From: CAZAMB01 sp964501365
GTDB taxonomy: Bacteria > Planctomycetota > Phycisphaerae > UBA1845
DNA length: 64,000 bases
Direction of reading: 5' to 3'
Assembly: GCA_964501365.1 (NCBI GenBank)
Contig: CAZCST010000014.1
Span: 124,001-188,000 of the forward strand
Positions 42,930 to 52,039 of this stretch are shown here, one piece after another. Within the stretch, counting starts at the first letter, position 1. Every line of letters starts with the position of its first letter. The position numbers and the translations under genes were made by a program. Below the pieces are notes generated by a model that searched no databases, was not told where the DNA came from, and saw only the letters and a program-made list of their open reading frames with translations.

Positions 42930-44119
42930 TGGCTCACCGCCTTCGAGTCTTGGTCGATGCCCGCATGTTATTGGGCCGCTTTTCCGGAGTAGCTCGCTTG
43001 GTTACCCGGCTTATTGATCAACTTTCCGTCATGCCCGACGTACAGGTGGTTGCCCTCTGCGGTAACGAGCCCTACAAGCCCTGGGCCGATCGCGCTGATG
43101 TTGAGGTTATGATCAGCGATTTCACCCGCCGTGATCGATCGCCAATTCGCCGACTCTGGTGGGAGTCCCAGCGGTTGCACCATTGGATTTCACGCTCCGG
43201 CGCCGACGTGTTTCACGCGACGTGGAACTCCGGCGTGCCGCGGCGCTGCGGTATGGCGTCGGTCTTGACTATCCACGACCTCATTGGCTGGGACGAAACG
43301 ACTAACGGCTTGATTTCGCGCGTTTCGAGGGCCTGCTTGCGACAAAGCCTCAAGTCATCCGCACAGCGCGCCGACCGCATTATCACCGTCAGCGGCTTTA
43401 CCGCAGATCAAGTAACGCGAAAACTTTGTCTCGATCCAAAACGAATGCGCGTGATCCATAATGGAGTGGATGCGGCGAAGCCAGTACCTCATTCGTTATT
43501 GACCGCAGCTTGCCCCTACCTGCTTTATGTGGGGGGACATGAGCCTCGCAAGAACCTCGAAGCCGTATTTGGCGCATTGAATCGTTATTGGTCGAAGGTT
43601 GATTCTTCGATGGAGTTGCACCTGACCGGATCGGCGGATCAACTAAGTCCTGCGGCTCGTGACGCCTATCAGAGGTTGCAACATGACGGCCGAATTCAGT
43701 TCCTCGGCTCTCCGAATGATGATCAACTGGCCAGAGAATACGCCGGTGCGGCTGCGTTGATCATGTTATCGCGTGCCGAGGGGTTCGGCTTGCCGGTGGT
43801 TGAGGCCATGGCGTGCGGCTGCCCTGTCATTGCCGCCCGCATGGGTGCGCTGCCGGAAATTGTGAGCGATGCAGGAATTCTAGTTGATCCGGACAACGCG
43901 GACGCGGTCTGCGATTCCATCCTGCAAGTTGCACGGCCCCCACACAGAAGGATTCTGATTTCAAGAGGATTGGAACGTGCCGCGCAGTTTTCCTGGCAGC
44001 AAACGGCAGAAGCTTATCTTCACGAATACCGATTGGCGGCGATGAGTCGGTCAGCACAGTCAATCGGCGCGGTGAAAATCGAACCGGGCACCTTGGCCAT
44101 ACCGCTCGTCTGCACGTGA
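42929..44119 (+). CDS. GT4-type glycosyltransferase
   Basis: The 396-residue enzyme begins MAHRLRVLVDARMLLGRFSG and has a GT-B fold. The C-terminal domain shows YVGGHEPRKNLEAV and SRAEGFGLPVVEAMACGCPV, the GT4 donor-binding Glu-x7-Glu motif. The ATG at 42929 shares one base with the previous stop. It is the last gene in the overlapping part of the operon; a 118 bp gap with a possible promoter precedes the epimerase. Confidence 0.93.
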   Translation: MAHRLRVLVDARMLLGRFSGVARLVTRLIDQLSVMPDVQVVALCGNEPYKPWADRADVEVMISDFTRRDRSPIRRLWWESQRLHHWISRSGADVFHATWNSGVPRRCGMASVLTIHDLIGWDETTNGLISRVSRACLRQSLKSSAQRADRIITVSGFTADQVTRKLCLDPKRMRVIHNGVDAAKPVPHSLLTAACPYLLYVGGHEPRKNLEAVFGALNRYWSKVDSSMELHLTGSADQLSPAARDAYQRLQHDGRIQFLGSPNDDQLAREYAGAAALIMLSRAEGFGLPVVEAMACGCPVIAARMGALPEIVSDAGILVDPDNADAVCDSILQVARPPHRRILISRGLERAAQFSWQQTAEAYLHEYRLAAMSRSAQSIGAVKIEPGTLAIPLVCT

Positions 44120-44237
44120 AAGGCCCTTGATCGCACAAACCCTGTCCAATTCGTTGACTTAATGTAAACTCTGTCAAAGTGATACGTCTGTGCGCGGTTG
44201 CTTTTGACATTGAAGATGGTTGTTTTCGAGAGATGCG

Positions 44238-45167
44238 ATGAGAGTCCTTATCACAGGATCAAGCGGACAAATCGGGACAAACCTGGGTCTGGCACTTCTT
44301 GCCCGGGGGGACCAGGTAGTCGGCGTTGATCATCGCGCCAACACGTGGACCGACAAAATCGATACGCAATTGCTTGACCTGACGAAGACCACGCCCGCCG
44401 CTTTGCCTCCCGGACCTTTTGATTTGGTGGTGCATCTCGCCGCAAACGCCAAAGTGTTTGAGCTGGTCGAAAATCCGCAGAAGGCGATGGACAACGTATC
44501 CATGCTCTTTACCGTTCTTGAATACTGCCGTCAGAATGGCTTTCCGATCATTTTCTCCAGCTCGCGCGAAGTGTATGGCGACATTCATCGTCATGTGACG
44601 GAGGAGGCTGCGGCCGATTTCGTCGTGGCCGAAAGTCCGTACAGCGCCAGCAAGATTGCCGGCGAGGCCTTCATTTACTCCTATGCACAATGCTATGACC
44701 TGCCGTTCCTCGTATTCCGATTCAGCAACGTTTATGGCCGATACGATAACGATATCGATCGACTTGAGCGTGTCATTCCTCTATTCATCGACCGGATCGG
44801 CCGTGGAGAACCGATCGTCGTCTACGGAAAGGACAAGGTGCTCGATTTCACCTATGTCGACGATTGCGTTGCGGGTGTGGTTGCGGGGATTGACGCGCTG
44901 CACGAACGGCGTGTCACGGGCCAAACGATCAACCTCGCGTTTGGCCACGGCAGCACGCTGATGGACGTCGTGAACATCATCTCTCTGGCCTTGGGCAAAG
45001 AGCCCAACGCGACGTTTCTACCCTCGCGCACGGGCGAAGTGACCCGATACGTCGCGGACATCAGCAAGGCCCGAAAGCACTTGAATTACAACCCGCAGAC
45101 GCCGCTCAGCAGCGGCCTGCGCAAATCTGTCCAGTGGTCCCAATCGCACCGATCGAAGAAACCATAA
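44238..45167 (+). CDS. Extended SDR-family NAD-dependent sugar-nucleotide epimerase/dehydratase
   Basis: The 309-residue protein has the Rossmann motif GSSGQIG near the start, the substrate segment IIFSSSREVYG and the catalytic YSASK. The downstream RFSNVYG and YVDDCV segments place it with GalE-like UDP-sugar epimerases and GDP-sugar dehydratases. ATG 44238 was preferred over the TTG at 44220, as the family begins MRVLITG. It probably makes an activated sugar for the glycan operon upstream. Convergent with the subtilase gene; a terminator lies between. Confidence 0.92.
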   Translation: MRVLITGSSGQIGTNLGLALLARGDQVVGVDHRANTWTDKIDTQLLDLTKTTPAALPPGPFDLVVHLAANAKVFELVENPQKAMDNVSMLFTVLEYCRQNGFPIIFSSSREVYGDIHRHVTEEAAADFVVAESPYSASKIAGEAFIYSYAQCYDLPFLVFRFSNVYGRYDNDIDRLERVIPLFIDRIGRGEPIVVYGKDKVLDFTYVDDCVAGVVAGIDALHERRVTGQTINLAFGHGSTLMDVVNIISLALGKEPNATFLPSRTGEVTRYVADISKARKHLNYNPQTPLSSGLRKSVQWSQSHRSKKP

Positions 45168-45173
45168 GCGAAA

Positions 45174-45207
45174 GGGCGTCGCCAGGACCTGATTCCGGAC
45201 GACGCCC
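45174..45207. terminator. Hairpin terminator between convergent genes
   Basis: GGGCGTCG (45174-45181) pairs with CGACGCCC (45200-45207); a TTTCGCTT flank on the minus-strand side and GCTTTCCTT on the plus side suggest use in both directions. Confidence 0.6.
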
Positions 45208-45245
45208 CATGCTTTCCTTAATACGAACTTGGAATTTTCAAACCG

Positions 45246-48200
45246 TCAAGGCACAACTTCGATGGCGTTGACGTTTTCGCTTGTGGCGATTCCCAGCGTG
45301 CTGAGATCGAGGACCAATGTAAACGTGCCCGACGTCGTGGTTCCCAGCGAAGTCGGTGTGAATTCAAAGATGTCCTCATCGGCGCCGGACGCACCGGTAA
45401 CCGAGAAACTGCCCAGCGTGGAAAGCAAAATCGTCCCGTCAGCGGTGATTGCCGCGGCGTCCACGTCTTCGTTGGTATTCGTTGAAAGGCCGACATCACT
45501 GCCATCGAAGTACATTCCAAACGATCCCGCCGTAACCGAACCGAGGCTGGTCGCGTTGAAGACAATCAGGTCCTCGTCGTTGCCGCTCAGGCCGGTTACG
45601 CTAAAGGCGTCGAGCGTGGAGATCACAAGCCGGCCGTCGCTGGTCAGGCTGATTGCGTCAATGTCTTCAGCGTCTGTGGTAAGTCCTACGTCGCTGCCGT
45701 CGAAATAGAACACCCATGACCCGGCCGTCGTGCTTCCCAGCGAAGTGGGGATGAAGCGAACGATGTCGGAATCATCGATGCTGGTTCCGCTGGGCCCGCC
45801 CGTCAGGCCCGCCAGGTTTCCCGCGGCGCTGGTTGATATCAGGATGCTTCCATCGGGCAATACCGCCAACCCATCAATCGTAAATGAGCTAAGACCCACG
45901 TCGCTCCCGTCGAAAATAAGCGACCAGGTGCCTGAGCCGGTGTCGTAAGCGACGATGTCCTCATCCTGCACGGTTCCCACGCCCGGCACTGATGTGGAGG
46001 TGGTAAACGTCATCCAAATTTCCTCTCCACCACAAGTATCATTTGATTCATTGCATTGCTGGCCCGCACAGGGGTCGGTTCCGGCCTGACAACCGAGGGT
46101 CACGCTGCACGTTTCGGTTCCATTGCAGAACAAACCATCGTTGCAAGCTGCGTTGTTTGGCGCGTGATCGCACGCATCAGTGGATTCATTGCAGGAATCC
46201 GTTGTGCATGTGATGCCGTCGTCGCAATTGGGGGCCAATCCCGTCTGGCAAGTACCGCCCGAGCAGATTTCCGCTCCGTTGCAGAACACCCCGTCGTCGC
46301 ACTGTGCATTGACCGTGCAAGCAACGCAGACATCGCCGGCTTCGTCGCAGTCCTGGCCCGGACAAGGATCGCTTCCAGCCTGGCAACCGAGGGTGACGCT
46401 GCATGTTTCCGCGCCGTTGCAGAACAGCCCGTCGCCGCACAAGCTGTTGTTTGGGGCATGGTCGCATGAATCCGTTGCTTCGTTACAGGAGTCGTCAGTG
46501 CAGGCCACGCTGTCGGCGCAATTCGGCGGAGTCCCTGCCTGGCAGCCCAGCGCAACGTTACAGACTTCGGAGCCGTTGCAGAACAATCCATCGCTGCACG
46601 CACCGTTGTTGGGCGTGTGGTCGCACGAATCCGTTGCCTCATTACAGCTATCTGTCGTGCAGGCTACGCTGTCGGCGCAATTGGGAGGCGTCCCCGCCTG
46701 GCATGTACCGGCGGCGCAAACCTCGGACCCGTTGCAGAACAAGCCATCGCTGCACTGCGGATCCGTCGTGCAGCCGGGATTAGCGAGCTGCAGCGAATTG
46801 ATCACGTCGATCCGTCCGTAGCCAAACGACGTATCGAAGCCCGCCGTGCCCAAATCCACCGCTCCGTTGCGAATATGCTGACGCACTTGCGCCGGCGTGA
46901 GCGACGGATTGACGTCGAGCAGCAAGGCAGCCAAGCCGGCGACATGCGGGGAAGCCTGGCTCGTGCCGCAGAAGCCCACAAGGCCGTTTCCGGCGGCCAC
47001 GGTGGAATCATTGGAAAAGATGATGCAGCCGGGCGCGGCTACGTCGATTTTGGAGCTACGGTTACTGAAGCAGCAGCGCTGATTGACCACAGGATTGTTA
47101 TCCGTGCATGAGCTGGTGCAAGTTTGATTGAGGCAGAATCCGAAGGAAGTCTGCGTGGGGAAGTCGCAATTGGGGTAGTTGTCATCATAGATCGCCGCTA
47201 CTGCAATCACATTCGAGCCGCAGGCCGGCGTACTCAAGGAGTTGGCAAAGCCGTTGTTTCCCGCCGCCGCCACGACCACGACACCCGCATTGACCGCATT
47301 GTTGGCGGCCTGGGCCATGGTGTCGGTGTCGCAGGTGCTGGTGAACTGCCCGCCGCCGAGGCTCATATTGATGACATCGGCCTGGCCGCCGGGGAGAGTC
47401 GTCGAGGCACAACGGTTGATACCGGCAATGATGTTGGAGGCGCTGCCGCTTCCGGCCGCGTTGAGGACCTTCACGCCGATCAGGGTTGCGTTGGGGGCAA
47501 CACCCTGCATGGATTCAGGGCCTGTGGCCGCGCACGCGAAGTCAGCGGTCACAAAACCGCCCAGCACGGTGCCGGATACGTGCGAACCGTGTCCATTGTC
47601 GTCTTCCGGGTTGGCGTCGTTATTGACGAAGTCCCACCCTGCGGCGGCGTCTATGCGACCCGCGTACATAATCGAGTTGGAATCGATGCCGGTATCGATC
47701 ACACAGACGCGCACGCCGGTCCCGTCTGCGGTGATTCCCGCTCCTTGGATTTGAGACTGGTAGGCGCGGATCAAGGGCATACTGTCGTTGTGCTGGATGG
47801 TGACGACGTAGTCATCTTCAACTCTCTCGACGCCGGGCAGGAGCTTCAATGCTGCGACGGCCGCTCGGGGAAGATTTCGAATATTGATGACGTTGGGAAG
47901 AACGTCGTATTCGTATTGAACGAACGCCCCATATTTGGCGGCAAAAGTCCTTATCTTCGGGCGCTCGGTGCGATCCATGCGCGGTACGAAATGCACGAAT
48001 ACGCTGACCCTGTCGCCAAGAGCCGAGACTCCGCCTTCACTCTCGGGAATCTCCGTCTTGATGACTCGGAATTCGTTCCACGGTTCACGAGGGCTGATCG
48101 CAAATCCCGGCAGGCTCTCCAGGGGTTCGGCCGATTCAAGGCTCATGCCGTCCTTGGATTCGGAGCGGGGGGTATCTGCACGTTGAGCCAAGGCCCAGTT

Positions 48201-48263
48201 GCCGGCGAGAAACAACAATCCGGCTGAAAAAGTGATCCATCGTGAGCGAGGAAACAATTTCAT
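45246..48263 (-). CDS. Secreted subtilisin-like (S8) protease with cysteine-rich and FDGSDVGL repeats
   Basis: The 1005-residue protease has a signal peptide (to about residue 27) and an I9-like prodomain (~70-150). The catalytic domain has the triad Asp ~188 in VCVIDTGID, His ~227 in NGHGSHVSGT and Ser ~434 in GTSQASPHVAG. Then come five cysteine modules (DGLFCNGxExC followed by CNExxDxCDHxPN), like those of the nearby FG-GAP protein. The C-terminal ~260 residues hold about three and a half ~70-residue repeats with FDGSDVGL and DGxxxIST, which look like a beta-propeller. ATG 48263 has AAAGGAG upstream. It is a candidate for processing the other secreted proteins in this island; that is inference. 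Confidence 0.93.
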   Translation of the reverse strand: MKLFPRSRWITFSAGLLFLAGNWALAQRADTPRSESKDGMSLESAEPLESLPGFAISPREPWNEFRVIKTEIPESEGGVSALGDRVSVFVHFVPRMDRTERPKIRTFAAKYGAFVQYEYDVLPNVINIRNLPRAAVAALKLLPGVERVEDDYVVTIQHNDSMPLIRAYQSQIQGAGITADGTGVRVCVIDTGIDSNSIMYAGRIDAAAGWDFVNNDANPEDDNGHGSHVSGTVLGGFVTADFACAATGPESMQGVAPNATLIGVKVLNAAGSGSASNIIAGINRCASTTLPGGQADVINMSLGGGQFTSTCDTDTMAQAANNAVNAGVVVVAAAGNNGFANSLSTPACGSNVIAVAAIYDDNYPNCDFPTQTSFGFCLNQTCTSSCTDNNPVVNQRCCFSNRSSKIDVAAPGCIIFSNDSTVAAGNGLVGFCGTSQASPHVAGLAALLLDVNPSLTPAQVRQHIRNGAVDLGTAGFDTSFGYGRIDVINSLQLANPGCTTDPQCSDGLFCNGSEVCAAGTCQAGTPPNCADSVACTTDSCNEATDSCDHTPNNGACSDGLFCNGSEVCNVALGCQAGTPPNCADSVACTDDSCNEATDSCDHAPNNSLCGDGLFCNGAETCSVTLGCQAGSDPCPGQDCDEAGDVCVACTVNAQCDDGVFCNGAEICSGGTCQTGLAPNCDDGITCTTDSCNESTDACDHAPNNAACNDGLFCNGTETCSVTLGCQAGTDPCAGQQCNESNDTCGGEEIWMTFTTSTSVPGVGTVQDEDIVAYDTGSGTWSLIFDGSDVGLSSFTIDGLAVLPDGSILISTSAAGNLAGLTGGPSGTSIDDSDIVRFIPTSLGSTTAGSWVFYFDGSDVGLTTDAEDIDAISLTSDGRLVISTLDAFSVTGLSGNDEDLIVFNATSLGSVTAGSFGMYFDGSDVGLSTNTNEDVDAAAITADGTILLSTLGSFSVTGASGADEDIFEFTPTSLGTTTSGTFTLVLDLSTLGIATSENVNAIEVVP

Positions 48264-48626
48264 AGTGGAACTCTCCTTTGTTCGAAAAACCGAAATCCTG
48301 ATGTGCATCCCCGTGTGATGAGGATGGAGTGCGCGGTGTGGGGTATCAATGCGCACTCGACGCGTTCACGAAGTTGCACATACGACGCCTGCAAATGCTC
48401 CGCCATGTTACGAGCGGGGCGGTTTCGGAGTCAATCAAAAAATCGACCGCCTGCGACCTTTTCGCTCCATGATTGGGATACCCTCACAAGGATTAGGCGG
48501 ACCAACACCGCTTCCTGACACGGCGTTTTTGCATTTTCGAGAACTGAATGTCTGCAGGATGGTTCTGATTGCAGGATTTGAACGATACGATTACCGTAAT
48601 GGTCTGATTGACAAAGAGGAAAAGCT
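48264..48626. other. Intergenic region between divergent protease and DUF1579-like gene
   Basis: The 363 bases show no gene. They should contain the two promoters. I see no strong consensus, apart from a short GATTACCGTAATGG palindrome (about 48589-48602) near the DUF1579-like gene. Confidence 0.45.
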
Positions 48627-49097
48627 ATGGAAATGCCAAAACCATCGGAGCAACACAAGAAGTATCAGGCGTTCGTAGGGACATGGAAGGGCGATGAAAC
48701 GCTGCACCCCATGCCATGGGAGCCCAAACTGGTAAAGGTCACCAGCAAGACGGTCAACCGCCTCGAACTCGACGGATTCTTCCTGTTCATCGATCACGAA
48801 CAGACCCGCGATGGAAAGATCAGCTATCGCGGGCATGGTGTGTACGGCTTCAACCCGATCGAGCAAAAATACACGATGCACTGGTTCGACGTGATGGGTT
48901 TTGACCCTGGTCCGCCCGCGCTGGGCACCTGGGCGGGGAAGACGCTCTGCTTTCAACATTCACACCACAAGGGTCACAGCCGGTACACCTACGAATTCGA
49001 GAGAGATGGGCAATACACGCTCAAGATCGAGATGTCGCAGGATGGAAAGGTGTGGATTCCTTTCCTGACCGGAACGTATGACCGGCTCAACAAATGA
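48627..49097 (+). CDS. DUF1579-like protein
   Basis: The 156-residue protein reads KYQAFVGTWKGDETLHPMPW, then RGHGVYGFNPIEQKYTMHWF and ends FLTGTYDRLNK. GTWxGxE near the start and TMHWFD are typical of the DUF1579/lipocalin-like family, in which a beta-barrel is expected. Function is unknown; there is no signal peptide. ATG 48627 has a GAGGAAAAG site. It lies in the same direction as the transporter 156 bp downstream. Confidence 0.75.
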   Translation: MEMPKPSEQHKKYQAFVGTWKGDETLHPMPWEPKLVKVTSKTVNRLELDGFFLFIDHEQTRDGKISYRGHGVYGFNPIEQKYTMHWFDVMGFDPGPPALGTWAGKTLCFQHSHHKGHSRYTYEFERDGQYTLKIEMSQDGKVWIPFLTGTYDRLNK

Positions 49098-49252
49098 GGT
49101 TTCATCACCTCCCAGCAATTTAACGATGCCCCTTCGGCATGTCTCATTGACGAAATGAGTGACGGCGATTCGCCTTTCCGCATCCTATTCGCTATCTTCC
49201 TCTCACTTGAACGAATGTCGAGGCAGGGACGCTTTGAAGGAGGTTCTGCGCA

Positions 49253-50608
49253 TTGGATGTGCTTGGGGTCGGCAAGCTGCCGTACATGTCGCGGCGGAAC
49301 TTCGTTTATGAGTTCATTCACCTTCTCCCCTGGAGCGTGCTGGCCGGAGTCGTGGAAGGCCAGTTCGCCAGCGTCGTTGTATCGAAAACCTTTCATGGCA
49401 GCGGGCTGCTGATCGCCGTTGCCGCGGGCATGCCCTATGCCGCGTACATCTCCAGTCTGTTTTGGGGGATGCTCTGTGTCGGGCGGCCAAAAATCCAACT
49501 CTCCATGCTCGCCGGCGCCGGAACGGCCATCTTCGCGGCGTTGGCGGGAATGTTGCCCGCGTCGGCCAACGGGGCCGTTGTCTTCATCATTCAGATCGCC
49601 ATCGCCCAGCTTTTTCTGGCGGGCGTAGTCACAGTACGGGCCGCGATCTGGCAGGCAAATTATCCGCCGGACGTGCGCGGGCAAATCGCCGCCAAACTCC
49701 AGGGCATCCGATCAGTCATCAGCATATTGGCGGTTCAATCCGCGTCAGCCCTTTGCGATTGGCGGCCGGAGGCCTACCGACTGGTGTATCCAGGAGCGGC
49801 GATCCTGGGGCTTCTCGGCATAACCTTGCTCAAGCGGGTTCGGATTCGCGGCCAGTGTGCCGAGCTTCGACGATCAAGCAGTTCCGGCATTGATTCCGTT
49901 GCGTCGCACAGACTTCGAGCATATTCGATCGCGAATTTGCTTTCACCGATTCACGCATGGACTCAGATGATGCGAATATTTCGCTCGGATCCGCGATTTA
50001 CACGCTATTGCGTCGCACAAACACTGCACGGAGCGGCCAACCTGATGACCATTGCAGTGATTGTCGCAGTGATTTCGAGGGAGTTGATCACCAGTGGTTC
50101 GCAGGAGTTCTGGATCAGTTCCGGTTTGATCACTGCGCTGCCGATCCTGGCTTTGTTGGGCAGCCTGCGTCGATGGGGACTTCTCTTTGATTCGCTTGGC
50201 GTGCTGCGCTTCCGGGTCGTAAACGTCATGTGCTGGACTGCTTCGTTGGCCCTCGGTCTGGCCGGCACGATGGCGACCAGATCCGGGGGAGATGCCCATC
50301 CCACCCTTTTCCTGGCAGCGATCGGACTTTTTGCGTTGCGGGCCGTAGTCAATGGCGTGGCGCAGGGAGGTGGAACGCTCGCCTGGAACCTGGGCCACCT
50401 TCACTTCGCTTCGCAGGGAAACGCGGATATTTATATGGGCATCCATGTGTTTCTCGCGGGCGTCCGTGGGCTGATCGCACCCCTGGCCGGCATGTGGCTC
50501 TACACCTACATCGGATCGTGGATCTGGCTCATAGCCATTGCGATGTCCCTCAGCAGTCTGTCGATTTATCATGATCTGGCAGAGGAAGGGGACCAGCTGG
50601 CCGTCTAA
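49253..50608 (+). CDS. MFS-like membrane transporter
   Basis: The 451-residue protein has about twelve hydrophobic segments and resembles the MFS fold, with a long cytoplasmic loop near residues 195-240. Classic loop 2-3 Gly/Asp motifs are missing, so the fold assignment is moderate. The start is TTG 49253, 9 bp after GGAGG. The substrate is unknown. No regulator is near. Confidence 0.75.
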   Translation: MDVLGVGKLPYMSRRNFVYEFIHLLPWSVLAGVVEGQFASVVVSKTFHGSGLLIAVAAGMPYAAYISSLFWGMLCVGRPKIQLSMLAGAGTAIFAALAGMLPASANGAVVFIIQIAIAQLFLAGVVTVRAAIWQANYPPDVRGQIAAKLQGIRSVISILAVQSASALCDWRPEAYRLVYPGAAILGLLGITLLKRVRIRGQCAELRRSSSSGIDSVASHRLRAYSIANLLSPIHAWTQMMRIFRSDPRFTRYCVAQTLHGAANLMTIAVIVAVISRELITSGSQEFWISSGLITALPILALLGSLRRWGLLFDSLGVLRFRVVNVMCWTASLALGLAGTMATRSGGDAHPTLFLAAIGLFALRAVVNGVAQGGGTLAWNLGHLHFASQGNADIYMGIHVFLAGVRGLIAPLAGMWLYTYIGSWIWLIAIAMSLSSLSIYHDLAEEGDQLAV

Positions 50609-50708
50609 CCCGCGAGGGTTCCCGTCGATTAGCGGACTCGTGCCTCTCCCAGACCAACCTTGAATTCAAGCCACACTCAGTCGATATATCAAAACAAGGA
50701 GAATCCTC

Positions 50709-51176
50709 ATGGCTCAAGATTCGCAGCACGTCGACGTGCCACCAGAAAACCGAAACGCCAAGCGCGAGCCCATGCTTGGGGTCACAGCAATGATTCGCAG
50801 CAACGGAGGCATTGTTGTGGAAGGCGTGGTTCAAGACGTTTCCGACGGAGGAATTGGGATTTCGGGTGATGCGGCCGGATTGCAGTCAGGAGACAAGGTC
50901 GAAGTCGTGCTGGTGATTCAGGGCGAAAAAGTTGGATACGTCGGCCTAGTCCGACATATGGACTCTTCGGGCCGGTTTTACGGAATTCAATTTGAATCGG
51001 GCCCGCTCCGCGGCGACTCGAAGCGAGAGAACACCAAGCAATGCAAGGCTTGCAAAAAGGATTCCCCCGACGAGCACAAATTCTGCTTCCGCTGCGGGCA
51101 ACGGCTCGTGGGAGGACAGCACTCCGCGCCAAGAAGCGAGTCAACGCACAAAGTGCTTTCCATCACGCCTTCATGA
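50709..51176 (+). CDS. PilZ domain protein with C-terminal zinc ribbon
   Basis: The 155-residue protein has a PilZ domain (~15-100) with both c-di-GMP contacts: RNAKR (RxxxR, residues 15-19) and DVSDGGIGI (DxSxxG). A flexible linker leads to CKACKKDSPDEHKFCFRCGQ (residues ~111-130), a CxxC...CxxC zinc ribbon. PilZ proteins act as c-di-GMP receptors that control motility or glycan export; a pilus operon and an exporter operon are in this window. ATG 50709 follows AAGGAGAA. It overlaps the convergent membrane-protein gene by 6 bp. Confidence 0.9.
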   Translation: MAQDSQHVDVPPENRNAKREPMLGVTAMIRSNGGIVVEGVVQDVSDGGIGISGDAAGLQSGDKVEVVLVIQGEKVGYVGLVRHMDSSGRFYGIQFESGPLRGDSKRENTKQCKACKKDSPDEHKFCFRCGQRLVGGQHSAPRSESTHKVLSITPS

Positions 51177-51917
51177 TGATCGGATCATTGCCGGCACTCC
51201 GGCGAGCCGCCAGCGCCTGGAATGCCACGCAAAATAAACCCCCAGCCCAATCCCGAAAAGGAGATGCGCAACCAGCGTTATCTTTACGAAGCGCATGGTA
51301 AGTGCGATGTCAAAAAACCTGGCGTACGGCGACATCAACAGGCAAAATTCGATTCCCACGGCCATCACCACAGCCCAGATCCATCCGCCGCAATAATGCC
51401 GCGTCGCCTCGCCGATCATCGCCGCAAACATCACGCCGAAAGTCGCACCATTGCTGAAGTGATATGCCCAGCCGATCAGATGCGCGGCAAGGGAATACAC
51501 TGGCTGCTCCAACGGCTGGCCGAGAATCAAGGCTCCAAATCGCGGAAAAACCTTGAAGAGCGGCATCTGAGGAACGCCGATTTTGCCCAATCCCCACGCT
51601 TCAGAAAAGACAAAAGGCAGGCGAAACACATCGTAAACGACCGCACCCACCAGCCCAGCCAGCGTTCCAATCACAACCGCCCGCCACATACGTCGGTCGC
51701 CACGAAAACGATCGAATAACGCCAGGCCATAAAGGGCAAGCGTGGAAGGAATCAGAATGAAGAATGTAAACGTGCGCATGTCGCACAGGCCGTACATCTC
51801 AGCGAGCAGACACCAGATCGACATGGCGGCGAGCACGAAGACAACGAGACGTCCCGCCGGGCCCCAATGTAGAATGGCCGTCCACCTTGCAAAAACCGTC
51901 GTAGCTTCCTTAGGCAT
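51171..51917 (-). CDS. Integral membrane protein, unknown function
   Basis: The 248-residue protein has about seven hydrophobic segments (LVVFVLAAMSIWCLLAEMY, FILIPSTLALYGLALF and others). The middle has HLIGWAYHFSNGATFGVMFA with a conserved-looking His pair. I cannot name the family. ATG 51917 has a weak GAAG site. The 3' end overlaps the PilZ gene. Two His and an Asp within helices suggest possible metal or proton use, which is speculative. Confidence 0.7.
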   Translation of the reverse strand: MPKEATTVFARWTAILHWGPAGRLVVFVLAAMSIWCLLAEMYGLCDMRTFTFFILIPSTLALYGLALFDRFRGDRRMWRAVVIGTLAGLVGAVVYDVFRLPFVFSEAWGLGKIGVPQMPLFKVFPRFGALILGQPLEQPVYSLAAHLIGWAYHFSNGATFGVMFAAMIGEATRHYCGGWIWAVVMAVGIEFCLLMSPYARFFDIALTMRFVKITLVAHLLFGIGLGVYFAWHSRRWRLAGVPAMIRSS

Positions 51918-51973
51918 GATCGTATCGTAGTCAACGAACTGACGGGAACAATGCCTGGGGAAATGTCTCGGAT

Positions 51974-52013
51974 GAAAAAAGAAGCGAGACGGCCCACTAA
52001 GGAACCGCCTCGC
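51974..52013 (-). terminator. Rho-independent terminator of the first large cysteine-rich gene
   Basis: In the minus-strand reading, GCGAGGCGG and CCGTCTCGC form a nine-base stem with one G-T pair, followed by TTCTTTTTTC. It lies 27 bp after the stop of the 52040-54829 gene. Confidence 0.8.
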
Positions 52014-52039
52014 CTCCTAGTACTCACTATTTGCGATGC

